Shown: positions 27,510-38,422 of the stretch, in pieces | Numbering within the stretch: position 1 is the first letter of the stretch | Layout of the letters: each line of letters opens with the position of its first letter | Assembly: GCA_018136815.1 (NCBI GenBank) | Contig: CM030935.1 | Span: 1,174,204 to 1,238,203, forward strand | Direction: 5' to 3' | Length of the DNA stretch: 64,000 nt | From: Isochrysis galbana | Lineage: Eukaryota > Haptophyta > Isochrysidales > Isochrysidaceae | Translations under genes and position numbers: made by a program | Notes under the pieces: model-generated | What the model saw: the letters and a program-made list of their open reading frames with translations, nothing else | Database searches by the model: none | Told to the model about the DNA's origin: nothing

Positions 27510-29620
27510 TCAATCCCACGTAATGCGGATGCGCATTCCGAGAGCACACATAGTGTACCACAGGACAACGATGAAGATTAGTGGTGTGAAAAGAGGACGC
27601 CGGTGCACATTGACCAATGTCTCAACAATGGGTTGCGAGAAGAGCTCAACGATCGTCTGCTTTGCCGGGGTATAGGGTGGGAAGCGTGCGCCGAGCAGCT
27701 GCTTGAGACCAGGGAGTTGATCGACGGACGCGAATTTGCGGAGAATAGCCTTCTCGTGGGTGAATGCCAAGAATGAGCGATGGCCGTGGTAGGAGCCCAT
27801 GCCGCTTGCTCCCACACCGCCAAAGGGAAGCTCGTGATTGGCCAAATGCATGAGGCAGTCGTTGACAACGCAAGCTCCAGAGGTGGTTCGAGTCTTCACG
27901 GCCTGGATCATGCTCTCGTCCTTGGAGAACGCGTACAAAGCAAGGGGTTTACCTGTAGGGAGCTCTTTGATCAAGTTGAGCACCTCCTCCAAGTCAGTGT
28001 AGCGTGCGCACGGCAAAAGAGGGCCAAAAATTTCATCCTGTTTGTGGCAATGGCGGGGAGCGCGGGTGAGGAGTTGGTGACGCGCTTTGCGACGTTTCGG
28101 AGCGAGGGCTCTGGCTCGCCATAGGTCACTCTCGGCGTCCACCTTCCCCCACCCCGCTCAAGGTGAGGAGCGTTTCGTGCCTGCATCGCCTCGCTTGCCA
28201 TAAATGTGCGCAGATCTGAACCATAGTCAAGGATGGTCGGCTCGACGTATTTATTGTCGAGATCGACGTGACCACCGCAATAGATTCGGCTCTTGCAAGC
28301 ATCGACCAGACCAGCTACCCGTTTGGTAGCCGCGCCATTGATGAGACGACCGAACCACTCGGTTTGCTGTGGGTCTTGGCCATAGAATTCGATGATGGCC
28401 TTTTTTGTAAGCTTAAGGAACTCGTCCGCTACGTCGGCGTGAATGAGACAAAAGTCCGGTCGCACACATGTTTGGCCGGCGTTCGTAAAGGTGCCCCACA
28501 CGAGACGGCGAGAGGCGTGCTCAAGGTCTGCAGAGCGGTCGATGATGGCGGGCGACTTGCCACCCAATTCGAGGAGGCACGGCGTCAAGTGTTTGGCTGC
28601 TGCGGACAAGACAAGCTTGCCTACAAAACCGGATCCAGTGAAGCAGATTTTGTCGAATCGCTGCTCCAACAAAGCGGCCGTGACGGTGCGGTCGCCCTCG
28701 GCCACCTTGATGCATTCCGGATCGAGGTACTTTTGGACGAGGCGTGAGATGGTGTGCGAGCAGACAGGGGCATAGGCTCCAGGCTTCAACACCACGCAGT
28801 TTCCTCCCGCAATCGCTCCGACAAACTGTAGATGGGTATGGGAAAGCGGAAGGGCGGAAGGGCGGCTACTCTGAGATTCAGACGATCATTCGAACAAGAT
28901 ATCCGCTGATATACTTGCGTCGTGACGCATCATGACAAATGCCCGGCAGGGCAGTGGACCTTTCACTACTGAACACAAAGCAATTGGATGAGTGTGGCGA
29001 GTCTCAAAGGCATAAAAGCTAGACATACCGGTGCAAAGAGGAGCTGCATCGGATAGTTCCACGCGCCCATAATCAAAACCACACCGAGGGCATCCTGCTG
29101 AGTGCTCGAGGACGCAGGGAAGTTGAGGCCGGAAGTGCTCGTGTGCTTTGGCTTCATCCAGTCATCAAGGTTCGTAAGCGCAGTGCGAACCTCGGCCTCA
29201 ATGACGCCTAGCTCGATCGACTGAGGATATGAGAGGAGCAATTTGCTGAGGTTACAAGTAGGCCTGGCACACGGAGGTGGCATTAGGGAGTGAGCAAAGG
29301 CTGTGGCGGGCGGGGCAAACACTTACAAAGCCCTCAAAGTGCGACTTGTGCAGGTCGGCACGCATCGCCTCGCACAGCTCGTCGCGCCCTTCAACGATGA
29401 GGCGTTGGAGTGCGAGAAGTTGGCCCAGCCTCCACTCGCGCGTTAAGGTCTTCTCTGATCCGAACGTCTTGCGGAGCTGCGCCATGGCGTTGGGGATGTC
29501 ATCGGCGCTGAGCGAGCCGGCCGCTGGCTCGCTGAACTTTTGAGCGGAGACGGCGCCGTAGCGGCTGGTATCGCTAGGGACTACTTCGTCCGCTGGATAT
29601 GCTGACCGTGTCATCACCAT
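27510..29620 (-). CDS. ALDH3-type (fatty) aldehyde dehydrogenase, 4 exons, apparent +1 frameshift
   Basis: Exons (minus): 29620-29327, 29220-29029, 28826-28181, 28037-27510. It encodes about 552 aa if one extra base is ignored. Family marks: GVVLIMGAWNYPMQL, NCVVLKPGAYAP, RFDKICFTGSGFVGK, ELGGKSP (general-base Glu), TNAGQTCVRP (nucleophile Cys), EIFGPLLP, LPFGGVGASGMG. The C-terminus PLFTPLIFIVVLWYTMCALG is a membrane anchor as in ALDH3A2-type fatty aldehyde dehydrogenases, so NAD-dependent oxidation of long-chain aldehydes at a membrane is likely. Two oddities were noted. At 28798-28803 a run of four A (sense) puts AIAGG and NCVVLKP in different frames, either a sequencing or assembly error or a disabling indel. 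The third intron donor that best fits the family (after ...ASEAMQ) is GC (GCACGA). Introns 1 and 2 are GT-AG. Confidence 0.82.
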
Positions 29621-29639
29621 CGGACAGACAAAAAGGGCG

Positions 29640-29790
29640 GGAAGGGCGGGCGGGATGTGGGAGGGGGGGGGAAGATGGGGGGGGGAGGAAGGGGGGAGCC
29701 CTTTCTCTCTCCGGCCGGATGTGGCGCGCGGGGAAGTGGGGCGGGGGGGGGGGGGGGGGGGGGGGGGGGAGGGGGGGCAGAAGGGGCGGA
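29640..29790. repeat. G-rich tract with ~36-bp near-pure G run
   Basis: G runs from 29657, with the longest near 29742-29777. It lies about 40-160 bp upstream of the aldehyde dehydrogenase ATG (C-rich in the sense of that gene). Confidence 0.85.
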
Positions 29791-29994
29791 GAACGCCGGG
29801 CGAGTGACGAGAGAGGAAAGGGGGAGGAATTGACGAAGCCCCCAAAACATCAGGCCCGATGATTGTAATCCAATTTATATTTATTGCTAGTAGTATAATT
29901 ATCCCCTGAACTCTACAGACTAGACTAAAGTACAACAGACTACAGACTAGAGTACAGACATCGAGTGTTAATAATAATATCATATAGAGTTATC

Positions 29995-30350
29995 TCCCAG
30001 CCATCAGCCAACCCCACTAGCTAATAGCTAATTGGATCGACACAACTTAAACTTACAAGTTTTCAGTCCCGGAATCCGGAATTCCACAATTCCGCCATGC
30101 CTGACGAGCCAAATGCAAGTGCCAAGTCTCCGAGTGATACCGGGGGGAGAGGGAGAGGGCGAGAGGGCACTACCCCCTCCCCTCGATATTTGATATTTGT
30201 CCCCCCTCTAGTGCACGCACACACCGACCCCGCGCACCCCAGCACGCCCTCTCCATCTCCATCGCCTTCTTTTAGCCCTGAACAGGGCAAGAAGACAAGT
30301 AGTTAAAAAACATCTCAACTAAGTTTATACTTGATTGACCCATGGGGAGG
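29995..30350. mobile_element. MITE left end joined to LINE-type 5' end
   Basis: 29999-30260 matches the left part of the 851-1694 element (CCAACCCCACTAGCTAAT, CCGGAATCC, GCCATGCCTGACGAGCCA, CCCTCCCCTCGATATTTG). At 30318-30352 CAACTAAGTTTATACTTG precedes CCCATGGGGAGGCACGAGCC, as at 57527 and 34402. Confidence 0.6.
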
Positions 30351-30739
30351 CACGAGCCTGTCGTATTCCATACGATGACAGACTTTTACTTATAACCTGT
30401 GGGTTATTTTAAGCCTTGAGGTCTCGTCGATTGGTATGCCGCCTCTTCTCTTACTTTCTCTCGATGTCATCAAATGTTCCATGACCGTCTTCTGTCTTCT
30501 CTCGTCTATCGGTTGTAGCTCCCCAGCGAGGTCTGCCCTCGTTGTGCCGACCCCTCCGTCGCATGTCTGCGCGTTGCTAAGTTGCCCTGGTGCCGACGCC
30601 TGGCTGGCCGTCCGTCCAGGTGTGGTTAGTTTTCGCCCCGTTTGGTTTAGTTTGTGTGGCTCTGTTGTCATAGACTTTTTGAGTCCATTCGTTGTAGTCT
30701 CCCGTGTCTACCTCGGACCTAAGAAGCTCTCATTCTCAC

Positions 30740-31576
30740 TAGGCCCAGGTAGAAATATGCAGTTTTTGTTACCCAAATATGCAGAGAAAATATGCAAAAA
30801 ATATGCAGCGCGTCACCCAAATATGCAAAAAATATGCAGTACATATTTTATATGTGTAGGCACGAGACACGTGCGAATTGCCAATCAATCAATAGTATGG
30901 GAGTGGAGAGACAGAGAGAGAGCATTATTGAGGTAGGTAGAGGTAGATAGCACACGCACACACACATGCTCACATGCTCACAAAGCTAACACATGAGCAC
31001 ACTCAGGCTTTGCTACTCACGCTCCACGCTCCCGCTGGCGCTGATTGCGATTGAAGCGCAACATCAAAGAGGCGCACACTTGGTCCCCAAGGGAGCTGTC
31101 CCTCACAGATGGAAACATGTGTGCTAGCAATGAAAACACACGCTCACATACCGATGACGCCGGACATGCACGCTCGCGTGCGCGTGCAAGATGGTCCACA
31201 TCAATGTGGATGCCCATCCCGCAACGCAGTGCGGCGCGAGCGCGGCGCGAGCGATCTGAGGGGTGAGACGAGACATTTCAGCGCGTGGGGGGGCGGGGGG
31301 GAGGCGCTTCGGGGCAGGCAGAGAGGGGGGAGAGGGGAGAGGGAGAGGGGCCACTCACCCATGAGGCACGAGACGCCCGGCAACGGGGGGGTGATGTTAA
31401 ATACCAAGGGGGGGGGCTCCCCTCTCTCCCAATACCAAGGGGGGAGGGCTCCCCTCTCTCCCGCTCCACTTCTACCCAAATATGCAAAAATATGCAAACG
31501 TGTGTCGACATATGCAGATCTGACAAATCTACCCAAATATGCAATTGCATATGCTGCATATTTCTACCTGGGCCTA
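30740..31576 (-). mobile_element. Non-autonomous hAT element with perfect 8-bp target duplication
   Basis: The ends are TAGGCCCAGGTAGAAATATG and its reverse complement. Both sides are flanked by ATTCTCAC (30732-30739 and 31577-31584). Both subterminal regions carry many AAATATGCA motifs. The minus frame 31217-31017 (PASSVCERVFSLLAHMFPSV..LMLRFN) matches the C-terminal dimerisation domain of hAT transposases. TIR start (TAGG), 8-bp duplication and domain all agree with hAT; most of the transposase is deleted. Inside are GC/GA-rich repeats at 31285-31450. Confidence 0.87.
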
Positions 31577-31754
31577 ATTCTCACGTTCCCTCTCTCCCAC
31601 TAGCTCGCTAGCTAGCCTCGTCTCTACTCTCCGACGCCACGCGTCGCAATCCTCCGACCTTCAGTCTACCTCATCGCTCGTAGCGCTCGATGGCAGACAC
31701 TCTCAGACCCGACTCTTATTATGATCTATCAGACATCTTCCCGCGAGCATGTCT

Positions 31755-32795
31755 GGGCAAGGCTCATCTCACTCTTGGAGATGGCCTGCGAGGGCGCGCC
31801 GGCAGCTAGCGCGGAATGCGGTTCTTGCGGGGAGCTCATGGAGCTTTCCTCGGGGGTGACTACGGGCATGGTGATCGACGCACGACGCACGACGCACGGA
31901 GGGCGCGGAAGTGTGGAAGGAGGCTTGTGGGAGGTGGTGGCAGGCGACAGGGGGTGGCTCAGGCGCGTGCTTGGCTTGTATTGACTCGTTGACTCGGGGT
32001 ATAGACTCGGGAACTCGGGGGGACTCGCGTGGGAACACGGTGGGACTCGACGAAGTTGCTACAAGATCACTCCCAAGAAACCAAAAACCAAAGTCCTTGG
32101 GCTCAGAAAACTAACGTAAACACTCCGGAATCATACGATAAACAAACCCTTCCCGCGCGGCGAAGGCTGAAGTCGCGATCGCTCGTCATGCGCGAAGATA
32201 TACGGCAAGAGAGCGCATAACTACGCAAACGAAGGGTTCGAACTATCGTTAAAGTGAAACTCGTCCGCTGAAGCCAACGCGGAGGGTCGAGGAGAGATCC
32301 AAACTCGCGCGGGGGAAGAAGGCGATGTGCGGAGAGACCTTCTAGACAAGAGACGAGCAAGGGGCGACGAAACAAGACGCGAGACGTGAGGCGCGTGCCG
32401 TTCGTTCTTCCTTTCTTTTACCGAAACTGCGGTTTGGTGCCCCCTCCGCGAGAATCGCGAAGAAGAACGGACGAGATGAAGGCAATCATCGAAGGAATCG
32501 CGAGAGGAATCGAAGCGGAGGGGGGGGGAACAGCGCGCGCGGGGGGGGAACGAACGACGGCCGGAGGAAACGAACCGCGCGCGGAGGAGAAGAACCTCGC
32601 GCGGGGGGGGAGGAATAATATAACGGCCGGAGGCGACGGATGGCACGCCGAGGGGAAGAACCTGCCGCGGGGGGGCGTGGGACCGAGGGCACGGCGGGGC
32701 CGCGTGGGGGGCCGCGAGGCCGATCTCGGAGCGAGATCGCGTCCTTTCCCTTTCTTTCCCTCGCGGAGCGCGGAGAGACCCCCCACGAGATATCT
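31755..32795 (+). repeat. ~1.04-kb repeat, inverted partner at 55585-56635
   Basis: Long, closely similar inverted match to 55585-56635. It contains tandem GCGCGGGGGGGGAA-type motifs (32520-32690). In both copies a minus/plus frame ends in the same residues (ASADEFHFNDSSNPS). Class unknown; possibly a retroelement leader or gag-less fragment. Confidence 0.8.
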
Positions 32796-32879
32796 TGAGA
32801 CGGCGTCCCCCTCGCGGGGGAACATGCACCGCGGGGGAAAGCAGAGAAAAAAGTTGTTATGCTAGTCTTCATTTATTTT

Positions 32880-33430
32880 TAAAATACTGCTCTATATACA
32901 ACTGTGGACATTTGATCGCTCAATTCGACTGATGTCCCACAATTGACGGAACGACACCTCAGCCCCAGCCTCCTCTGCCCCCTGAGCTGGCCTCCAGGAG
33001 CCTCCAGGGGTCGCCAGAGGGCAGCTGGAGGCCTGCCGCAGGCGCGCCATCGCGCGTGCCTCAGGAGAGGGGAGAGAGGGCGCAGAGAAGGGGGTGGGCG
33101 GAGCGAGAGCTCCGCCCACCGAAAAATTGGTAAGTCCCGCTCCTGTTTACAGGATAAGTCGGGACTAAAGCCGCCGCCCACTCGGAGACACAGGAGGAAG
33201 GGGGGGAAAGATCACCGGGGGGGGGGCGCGGGCCACCGGACCATACATATCTAACTAAGCCCTTCACCCCTATCCCCCTAGTAGTGCACGGGGGGAGTCG
33301 CCTTATGGCGGGGGAAGAAGGGCCGGGGGAGTGGGGGTGTAGAGTGTAGAAAGGCTATGCTACGTACTACGTGTAGTACGTAGGTAGTGGTTCCATTCGC
33401 CGCGAGTGCGGTAAGAATATTAGAAGGTTT
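32880..33430. mobile_element. Composite repeat: GTGTCGTTCCGTCAA element plus LINE-associated block
   Basis: 32900-32958 is the inverted copy of 12290-12348 and 51238-51296. 32960-33430 (with GGAGCGAGAGCTCCGCCCAC and GCCGCGAGTGCGGTAAGAAT) is a plus-orientation copy of the blocks at 37095-37560 and 41437-41930 (minus orientation), ending AATATTAGAAGGTTT. Confidence 0.7.
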
Positions 33431-33525
33431 AAAAAAAACATCTGAAGATTCTGGGCTATACACCTACTAGTTTCGGGTCTTCCCGCCACTAACTAACACC
33501 GCCCTTATCTTCCCTCCCAAAGGTA
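33431..33525 (-). mobile_element. LINE 3' terminus, 5'-truncated copy
   Basis: Sense (minus) sequence ends CCCAGAATCTTCAGATG followed by T8; inserted at the end of the preceding repeat. Confidence 0.65.
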
Positions 33526-33905
33526 GGGTCGCCAATTTCGGATTGATTCCAGGGCAGCCAAGAGTTCAATCTCGGTCACCGTCCAATGGCGTTCGGCCGA
33601 GGTGAGACTGCGAGCGTAGTACCCAACGACTCGTTCACGGCTATCGTCTCCTAGCTGCGAGAGGATGCCGGCGATGCCCAACTTGTTAGCCCCATCGATC
33701 TTGACGATGAAGGGCCGATCATCCCTGGGTGGAGTCAAGACGGGCTCCGAAGTGATCGCTGTCTTTAGCTCTTGGATAGCTCGGCGACACTCCTCGGACT
33801 GGGACTCCTTTGCCACGTCGCAGCCCTTCCGCGTGAGAGCAGTGAGAGGAGCAGCCTTAGCGGCGAACTGGCGAATGAATCGACGATAGTAGGAGCAAAG
33901 CGGAG
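33520..33905 (-). pseudogene. Ty3/gypsy RNase H fragment
   Basis: The minus frame reads YYRRFIRQFAAKAAPLTALT, EPVLTPPRDDRPFIVKIDGA, GYYARSLTSAERHWTVTEIE and LLAALESIRNWRPYL. This is the RT thumb and RNase H region of gypsy pol with the first catalytic Asp (KIDGA) and Glu (EIELLA) visible. It is cut at both ends. Confidence 0.82.
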
Positions 33906-34114
33906 GCAAGGGAATGCAGCCACACCGCCACACCGCCGCACCGCGCCACACCTCCCATGATGGACAGTGGCTACGTGATGTCATAGAAGTTTTTCTTACG
34001 GTAACGAATCATTTTATTACGTATCTACTAGTCTCACCTCGTACTCATGGTAGCGCCAGCCTCACGTCGCCCTCTCACCCCGCGCACACGCGCCGGCAAG
34101 TTTTCTTTTTGCGT

Positions 34115-34402
34115 TGGGGGGCCCAGACGCGCCCAAATATCCTTGAAATATCCACAGCTATCTAATTCCAAAAAATCTGCCCAAATATCCAGGAGATATA
34201 TCCGGATATTTTGGCCTACCCCTACGCGCGAGGCAGGCAAGCCTGCCATTGAGAGAGTGGGTCAGCAGGGCAGTGGGCTCCTGGCAAGCCATCAGGCGTG
34301 CCAGGAGCATGGGTGGTTCCTCCCCCATGGCAGGGGAGGAGTGGAGAGAGGGGGGGGCTCGTGCCCCCCCATGGGCGAACTAAGTATAAACTTAGTTGGC
34401 CG
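34115..34402. mobile_element. hAT-like terminal fragment and adjoining LINE-type 5' end
   Basis: 34130-34222 has CCCAAATATCC repeats and ends CCGGATATTTTGGCCTA, like hAT ends at 31576 and 57413. 34270-34402 (minus) starts CCAACTAAGTTTATACTTAG..CCCATGGGGGGGCACGAGCC, as at 57527. Confidence 0.5.
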
Positions 34403-34720
34403 GGTAGACAAATAGTGTATCTTTGGTTTTTGTAGTACCGTCCTCCCCTCCTCGGAGCGTGAAACCTGCTAGAGCCCCAGAATGCTCGCTCGAAGGTCCT
34501 CTCCCCCGACCCAGAACGCTCGAGATCCCCTAAATAGATTCTTGTGTGGGTCGGGCAGCTCGCGGAGGCAGAGGAAGGGGCCCCACTGCCCTCGGAGCGC
34601 CGACCTCTCAGCGGCTCCGCTCTGGCGCCTCCTCCTCTCGCTCTCTCCTAGTTCTCTCGTTCGACTGTTCGACTCGCCTACTCGCGCGGTAGCCACTTAG
34701 CGGGGAATCGACGAGTTCAC

Positions 34721-36939
34721 ATGTCAACCTGGCTCGCGGCCGCCTCCAGGGCGGGCAGAGCGCACCTCTCGCAGCTGAGACAGGGCTGCCGCACCGCGGC
34801 CGCCAAGGCCTCCTCCTCCGCCTCCTCTGCATCGGCAGAGATGAACAGGCCGCCAGCGGTCACAGGCTTGCCGACGGCGAGCAAGGCGGCCGGGCTCAGC
34901 GTCGGCTCGGTCACGCAGCGCATTTCGGGCCGCGTCAACAAAGGTATTCTCACGCAGCAGGCTAAGGGCAAGCGTGCCCAAAAGAAGCTGCGCAAAGAAG
35001 ACGAGCAGCGCCATGATGGGACACTGGACTTTTCACGGCGAGTCTCTGCGCTGTTGATGGGTTCCGTCCACCGTCCGAGCGAGCTTGCAGCCAAGCTGCG
35101 TGAACGATTCGGTCCAGGCGCTGTACGGCAGCTCTCGACTCATGAAGACTCTCCTGTGGTGCATGGGGATGCCCTTCTCCTCCTCCCTGCTGCTGATACA
35201 CAGGCTCACGGTATTGTTGCCGATGTCCTCTATCTGTGTGTGCCAGCTGCGGAGGCGCGGGAGCCATCCTCAGATGGGCTTCCTACTCCCAGTTCATCGC
35301 GCCACTCAAGCTCTACGGTCCGTGTCTTCTTCTTCACGGGCTCGGGCTCGTCGCGTGGTGAAGCGTTAGACGAGGGCGCCAGCTGGTCATCAACTCTTGG
35401 GAGTGCAGCTGCGTTGGGCGGCACATTGGGAAGCAGTAGCAGCGGCTTTGCACAATTCGAACGACTTTGCGTGAGCGTCTGGTGGGGGGCCTCTCCGGCA
35501 TTCGAAGAGGGGCTTTTGCGCGATCTGCGAGCTAGTGCAGTGCGCCAATTGCCTAGGCGACAAGTACTTGATAGGCTGGTACGCGATGGAGCACGAAGTG
35601 TTGCTTGAGCCCTGGTGCCGCAGCTGAAGCGTGTGGACCACTCTTGCCCGCTGCACCGCACCCCTAAACTCACCCTATGCCTCCGTGGGCCATTTTTGCC
35701 GTAGAGTGTCGAGAAGGAGGAGACCTCCTTCCAGATGGGCTCCAAGTCGAAGCTCGCCGACGGTGGGCATGACGAGATTGTGCTGAGTGGATCGGCATCC
35801 CCCGGAGCCCGTCTCCTTGATCAGCTGGCCTTCTCGCATGCTCTCCAGAGACACATGCGGCTCCAGGTGGGCGGCCGTCCTCGCAAACTTTCCGTTTTGG
35901 TGCATGATCGGTCCCCACATTTCCCCCCTCCCTCACCATTATATACCTCGCCATTCTCTGAATCCCTACCACGTGCTATGCCTACTCTCTTCTTCTTCGA
36001 CTTGAAAATGTGTTGCTCCCATCCCATTTCCAATGTGTAGCTCGTGGAGGATGAGGCAGAACGTCTTGTAAGCGCTATGAAGCGCACGGTGCGACAAGGG
36101 CTTGGCGCTCCGGTGATCCGTCGACTGCTGCCGTCGCGATTTGGAGGAGTCGAGTCATCAGCTGTGATGATGCAGAGGCTCCTTTTGTTGCGCGAATTCA
36201 ACTATGAGCCGGACATCATGTCAACACCGGATTGGCTGTGAGCACTGCTCTTCTTTCGAGGGCATCCTGCCAATATTCCCTGTCGCCCTGCACGCCCTAG
36301 CCTCGTGTGCTCACGCGATTGCTTTCTAACTTCAGATGGGACCACGACCATTCCGAGAGGGAGGCGCTATACGACGCCATGGTAGAGGAGTACGAGATCG
36401 AGGCGCGGATCGACGCTGTCAACCAGCAGCTCGACTATGCGCAGGTATGTAGTCGCAAAGGTGCAGTTCTCTTTTCGCACAACCCTTGCGGTCAGCCATC
36501 AAGTCCCGCACGAATAGGCGATGTCTAGTAGTCATGAATGCACCACTAGAAGAAGTCAACCTGTGAAAAACGAAGCACGAATAGTTGCACGGGCGAGCTT
36601 GGAGCTCTTGTGCAGTCTAAGAAGCGCTAGAGACGCATGCTGCTCTCGTAAAACTCTGTCTCAGCCATCGATCCTGCGAATTGCTTGGACCAGACTACCC
36701 TACACTCTCTAAAGGAGGACATGAACCACCGCCACTCGATGTTCATTGAGATGACCATTGTTTTGCTGATATCGTTTGAGGTCATCGTTGAAATGCATGC
36801 GCTTGGTTGGATCTCGTTACCTGGGCACCCGTTGCCATCATCTACAGCAGGAGATGGAGCTGCAAGTGTTGCGACTGGAATCGAGGATCCTTCCTCTCCT
36901 GGGATTTCACTCAAGAAAAGACACACACATCACTCATGA
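34721..36939 (+). CDS. RMD1/RMND1 family (DUF155) protein, 5 exons
   Basis: Exons: 34721-35578, 35705-35866, 36041-36237, 36336-36444, 36694-36939 (GT-AG, consistent phases), 523 aa. The N-terminus MSTWLAAASRAGRAHLSQLRQGCRTAAAK lacks acidic residues and suggests mitochondrial import. DUF155 landmarks in order: SALLMGSVHRPSELAAKLRER, ADVLYLCV...VRVFFF, CVSVWWGASPAFEEGLLRDL, DEIVLSG..ARLLDQLAFSHALQR, EYEIEARIDAVNQQLDYAQ and LKEDMNHRHSMFIEMTIVLL. The last leads into the C-terminal membrane segment (ISFEVIVEMHALGWI). Human RMND1 supports mitochondrial translation and yeast RMD1/RMD8 are related; a mitochondrial inner-membrane role is inferred. A G/S-rich insert (about residues 205-240) splits the usual F.YG..V.WG region. 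The C-terminal about 30 residues after the membrane segment are uncertain. Confidence 0.83.
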
Positions 36940-37094
36940 ATCAATCTTCCTCGACACTACCAAATGCCTTTAGGTTGCCCCGCAAGATGCCGCAATACCT
37001 TCCCCCGTGATATACGCGATAATTTTTAACAGATTTTTTGGCACGGGACGTCTTAATGCACCATGGTGACATGCTGGTGGTCGACTCCGTTACA

Positions 37095-38385
37095 TACATA
37101 TTTTTTAAACCTTTTAATATTCTTACCGCACTCGCGGCGAATGGAACCACTACCCACTACAAGTAGCACGTAGCATACTCTCTACACCCCCATTCCCCGG
37201 CCCTTCTCCCCCCGCCATCAGGCGGCTCCCCCCGTACACTACTAGGGGGATTGGGGTGGAGGGCTTAGATATGGTCCGGTGGCCCGCGCCCCCCCCGGTG
37301 ATCTTTCCCCCCCTTCCTCCTGTGTCTCCGAGTGGGCGGCCGACTCTGTCTCGTCTTATCCTGTGAACAGGCGCGAGACTTACTGATTTTCCGGTGGGCG
37401 GAGCTCTCGCTCGCGCCCACCCCCTTCTCCGCGCTCTCTCTCCCCTCTCCTGCGGCACGCGTGATGGCGCGCCTGCGGCAGGCCTCCAGCTGCCCTCTGG
37501 CGGCCCCTGGAGGCTCCTGGAGGCCAGCTCAGGGGGCAGAGGAGGCTGGGGCTGGGCCCTGGTCTCCCCTGCCTCTCCCTCGCTGGCGCTCCCGAGCCTC
37601 TGGGGCCCCCACGCTGCACCTGTCTGCCTGTCGACCAGGGGGGGAGGGGGGGTTTGAGCATTGGGCTGGTCACGAGGGGCCAGGATGGGCGAATGGGGCG
37701 AGCCTGTGGGGAAGGAAGTGGGTCAGTAGGGCAGTGGCCTCCTGGCAAGCCATCAGGCATGCCAGGAGGATGGGTAGTTCCTCCCCCATGGCAGGGGAGG
37801 AGTGGAGAGAGGGCGCCATTAGGCGGCTCCCCCCATGCACTACTAGGGGGATTGGGGTGAAGGGCTTAGATATGGTCCGATGCCCCCCCCCCCCCCCCCC
37901 CCGGTGATCCGTTCCCCCCTTCCTCCTACGCCTTTTGTTTTGTCGAGCCCCTCCCGCCGATTGGGTCTCCGGTGACCACCCCTTCGACAGGAGTGTTCAC
38001 CTTCGCCCCCCCTTCCCTGCGAAATTCGGCGCGAGCCACCCGCGAAAGCTGCTCCTTGTTCCGTCCAAGCCCAAGCCCCGCTACCCGAGCCACCGACTAC
38101 CGAGCCCACGTACCAGCTAGCGCCGAAACCTTCGGTGGCCGCCGCCTCACTTAGATCCGACCAACCGTTCCAGCCCACGCGGCCCAAGAGGCAGCGCAGG
38201 GGGGTGGATGGTTGTCGCCCCCCATGAGGGGAGTCGAGAGTCGAGAGAGTGGGAGGGGCGCGAGGCCCCCCTCCATGGCGACCAATCATAAGATTAGTGT
38301 GTGTAGAAAGTATACTACGTGTAGGCAGTGGTTCCATGCGCCGCGAGTGCGGTAAGAAAATTATGAATTTTTTAAGGTAATAATT
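37095..38385. mobile_element. Nested LINE-associated repeat block
   Basis: 37095-37690 (minus orientation, beginning AAACCTTTTAATATTCTTAC) matches 41437-42056 and 32960-33430. 37700-37900 repeats 34270-34380 (CCATCAGGCATGCCAGGAGG). A second copy of CACTACTAGGGGGATTGGGG is at 37840, followed by a C run at 37885-37901. 38280-38385 is a plus-orientation 3' end (GCCGCGAGTGCGGTAAGAAA). No gene. Confidence 0.65.
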
Positions 38386-38422
38386 CTAGGCTACATGTCG
38401 CCTGCATTTCTACACTACAGCT

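Noticed and set aside
30720-31600. CRISPR-like spaced repeats (AAATATGCA)
   Set aside because: Short motifs are subterminal repeats of a hAT transposon; spacing is irregular and the genome is eukaryotic.
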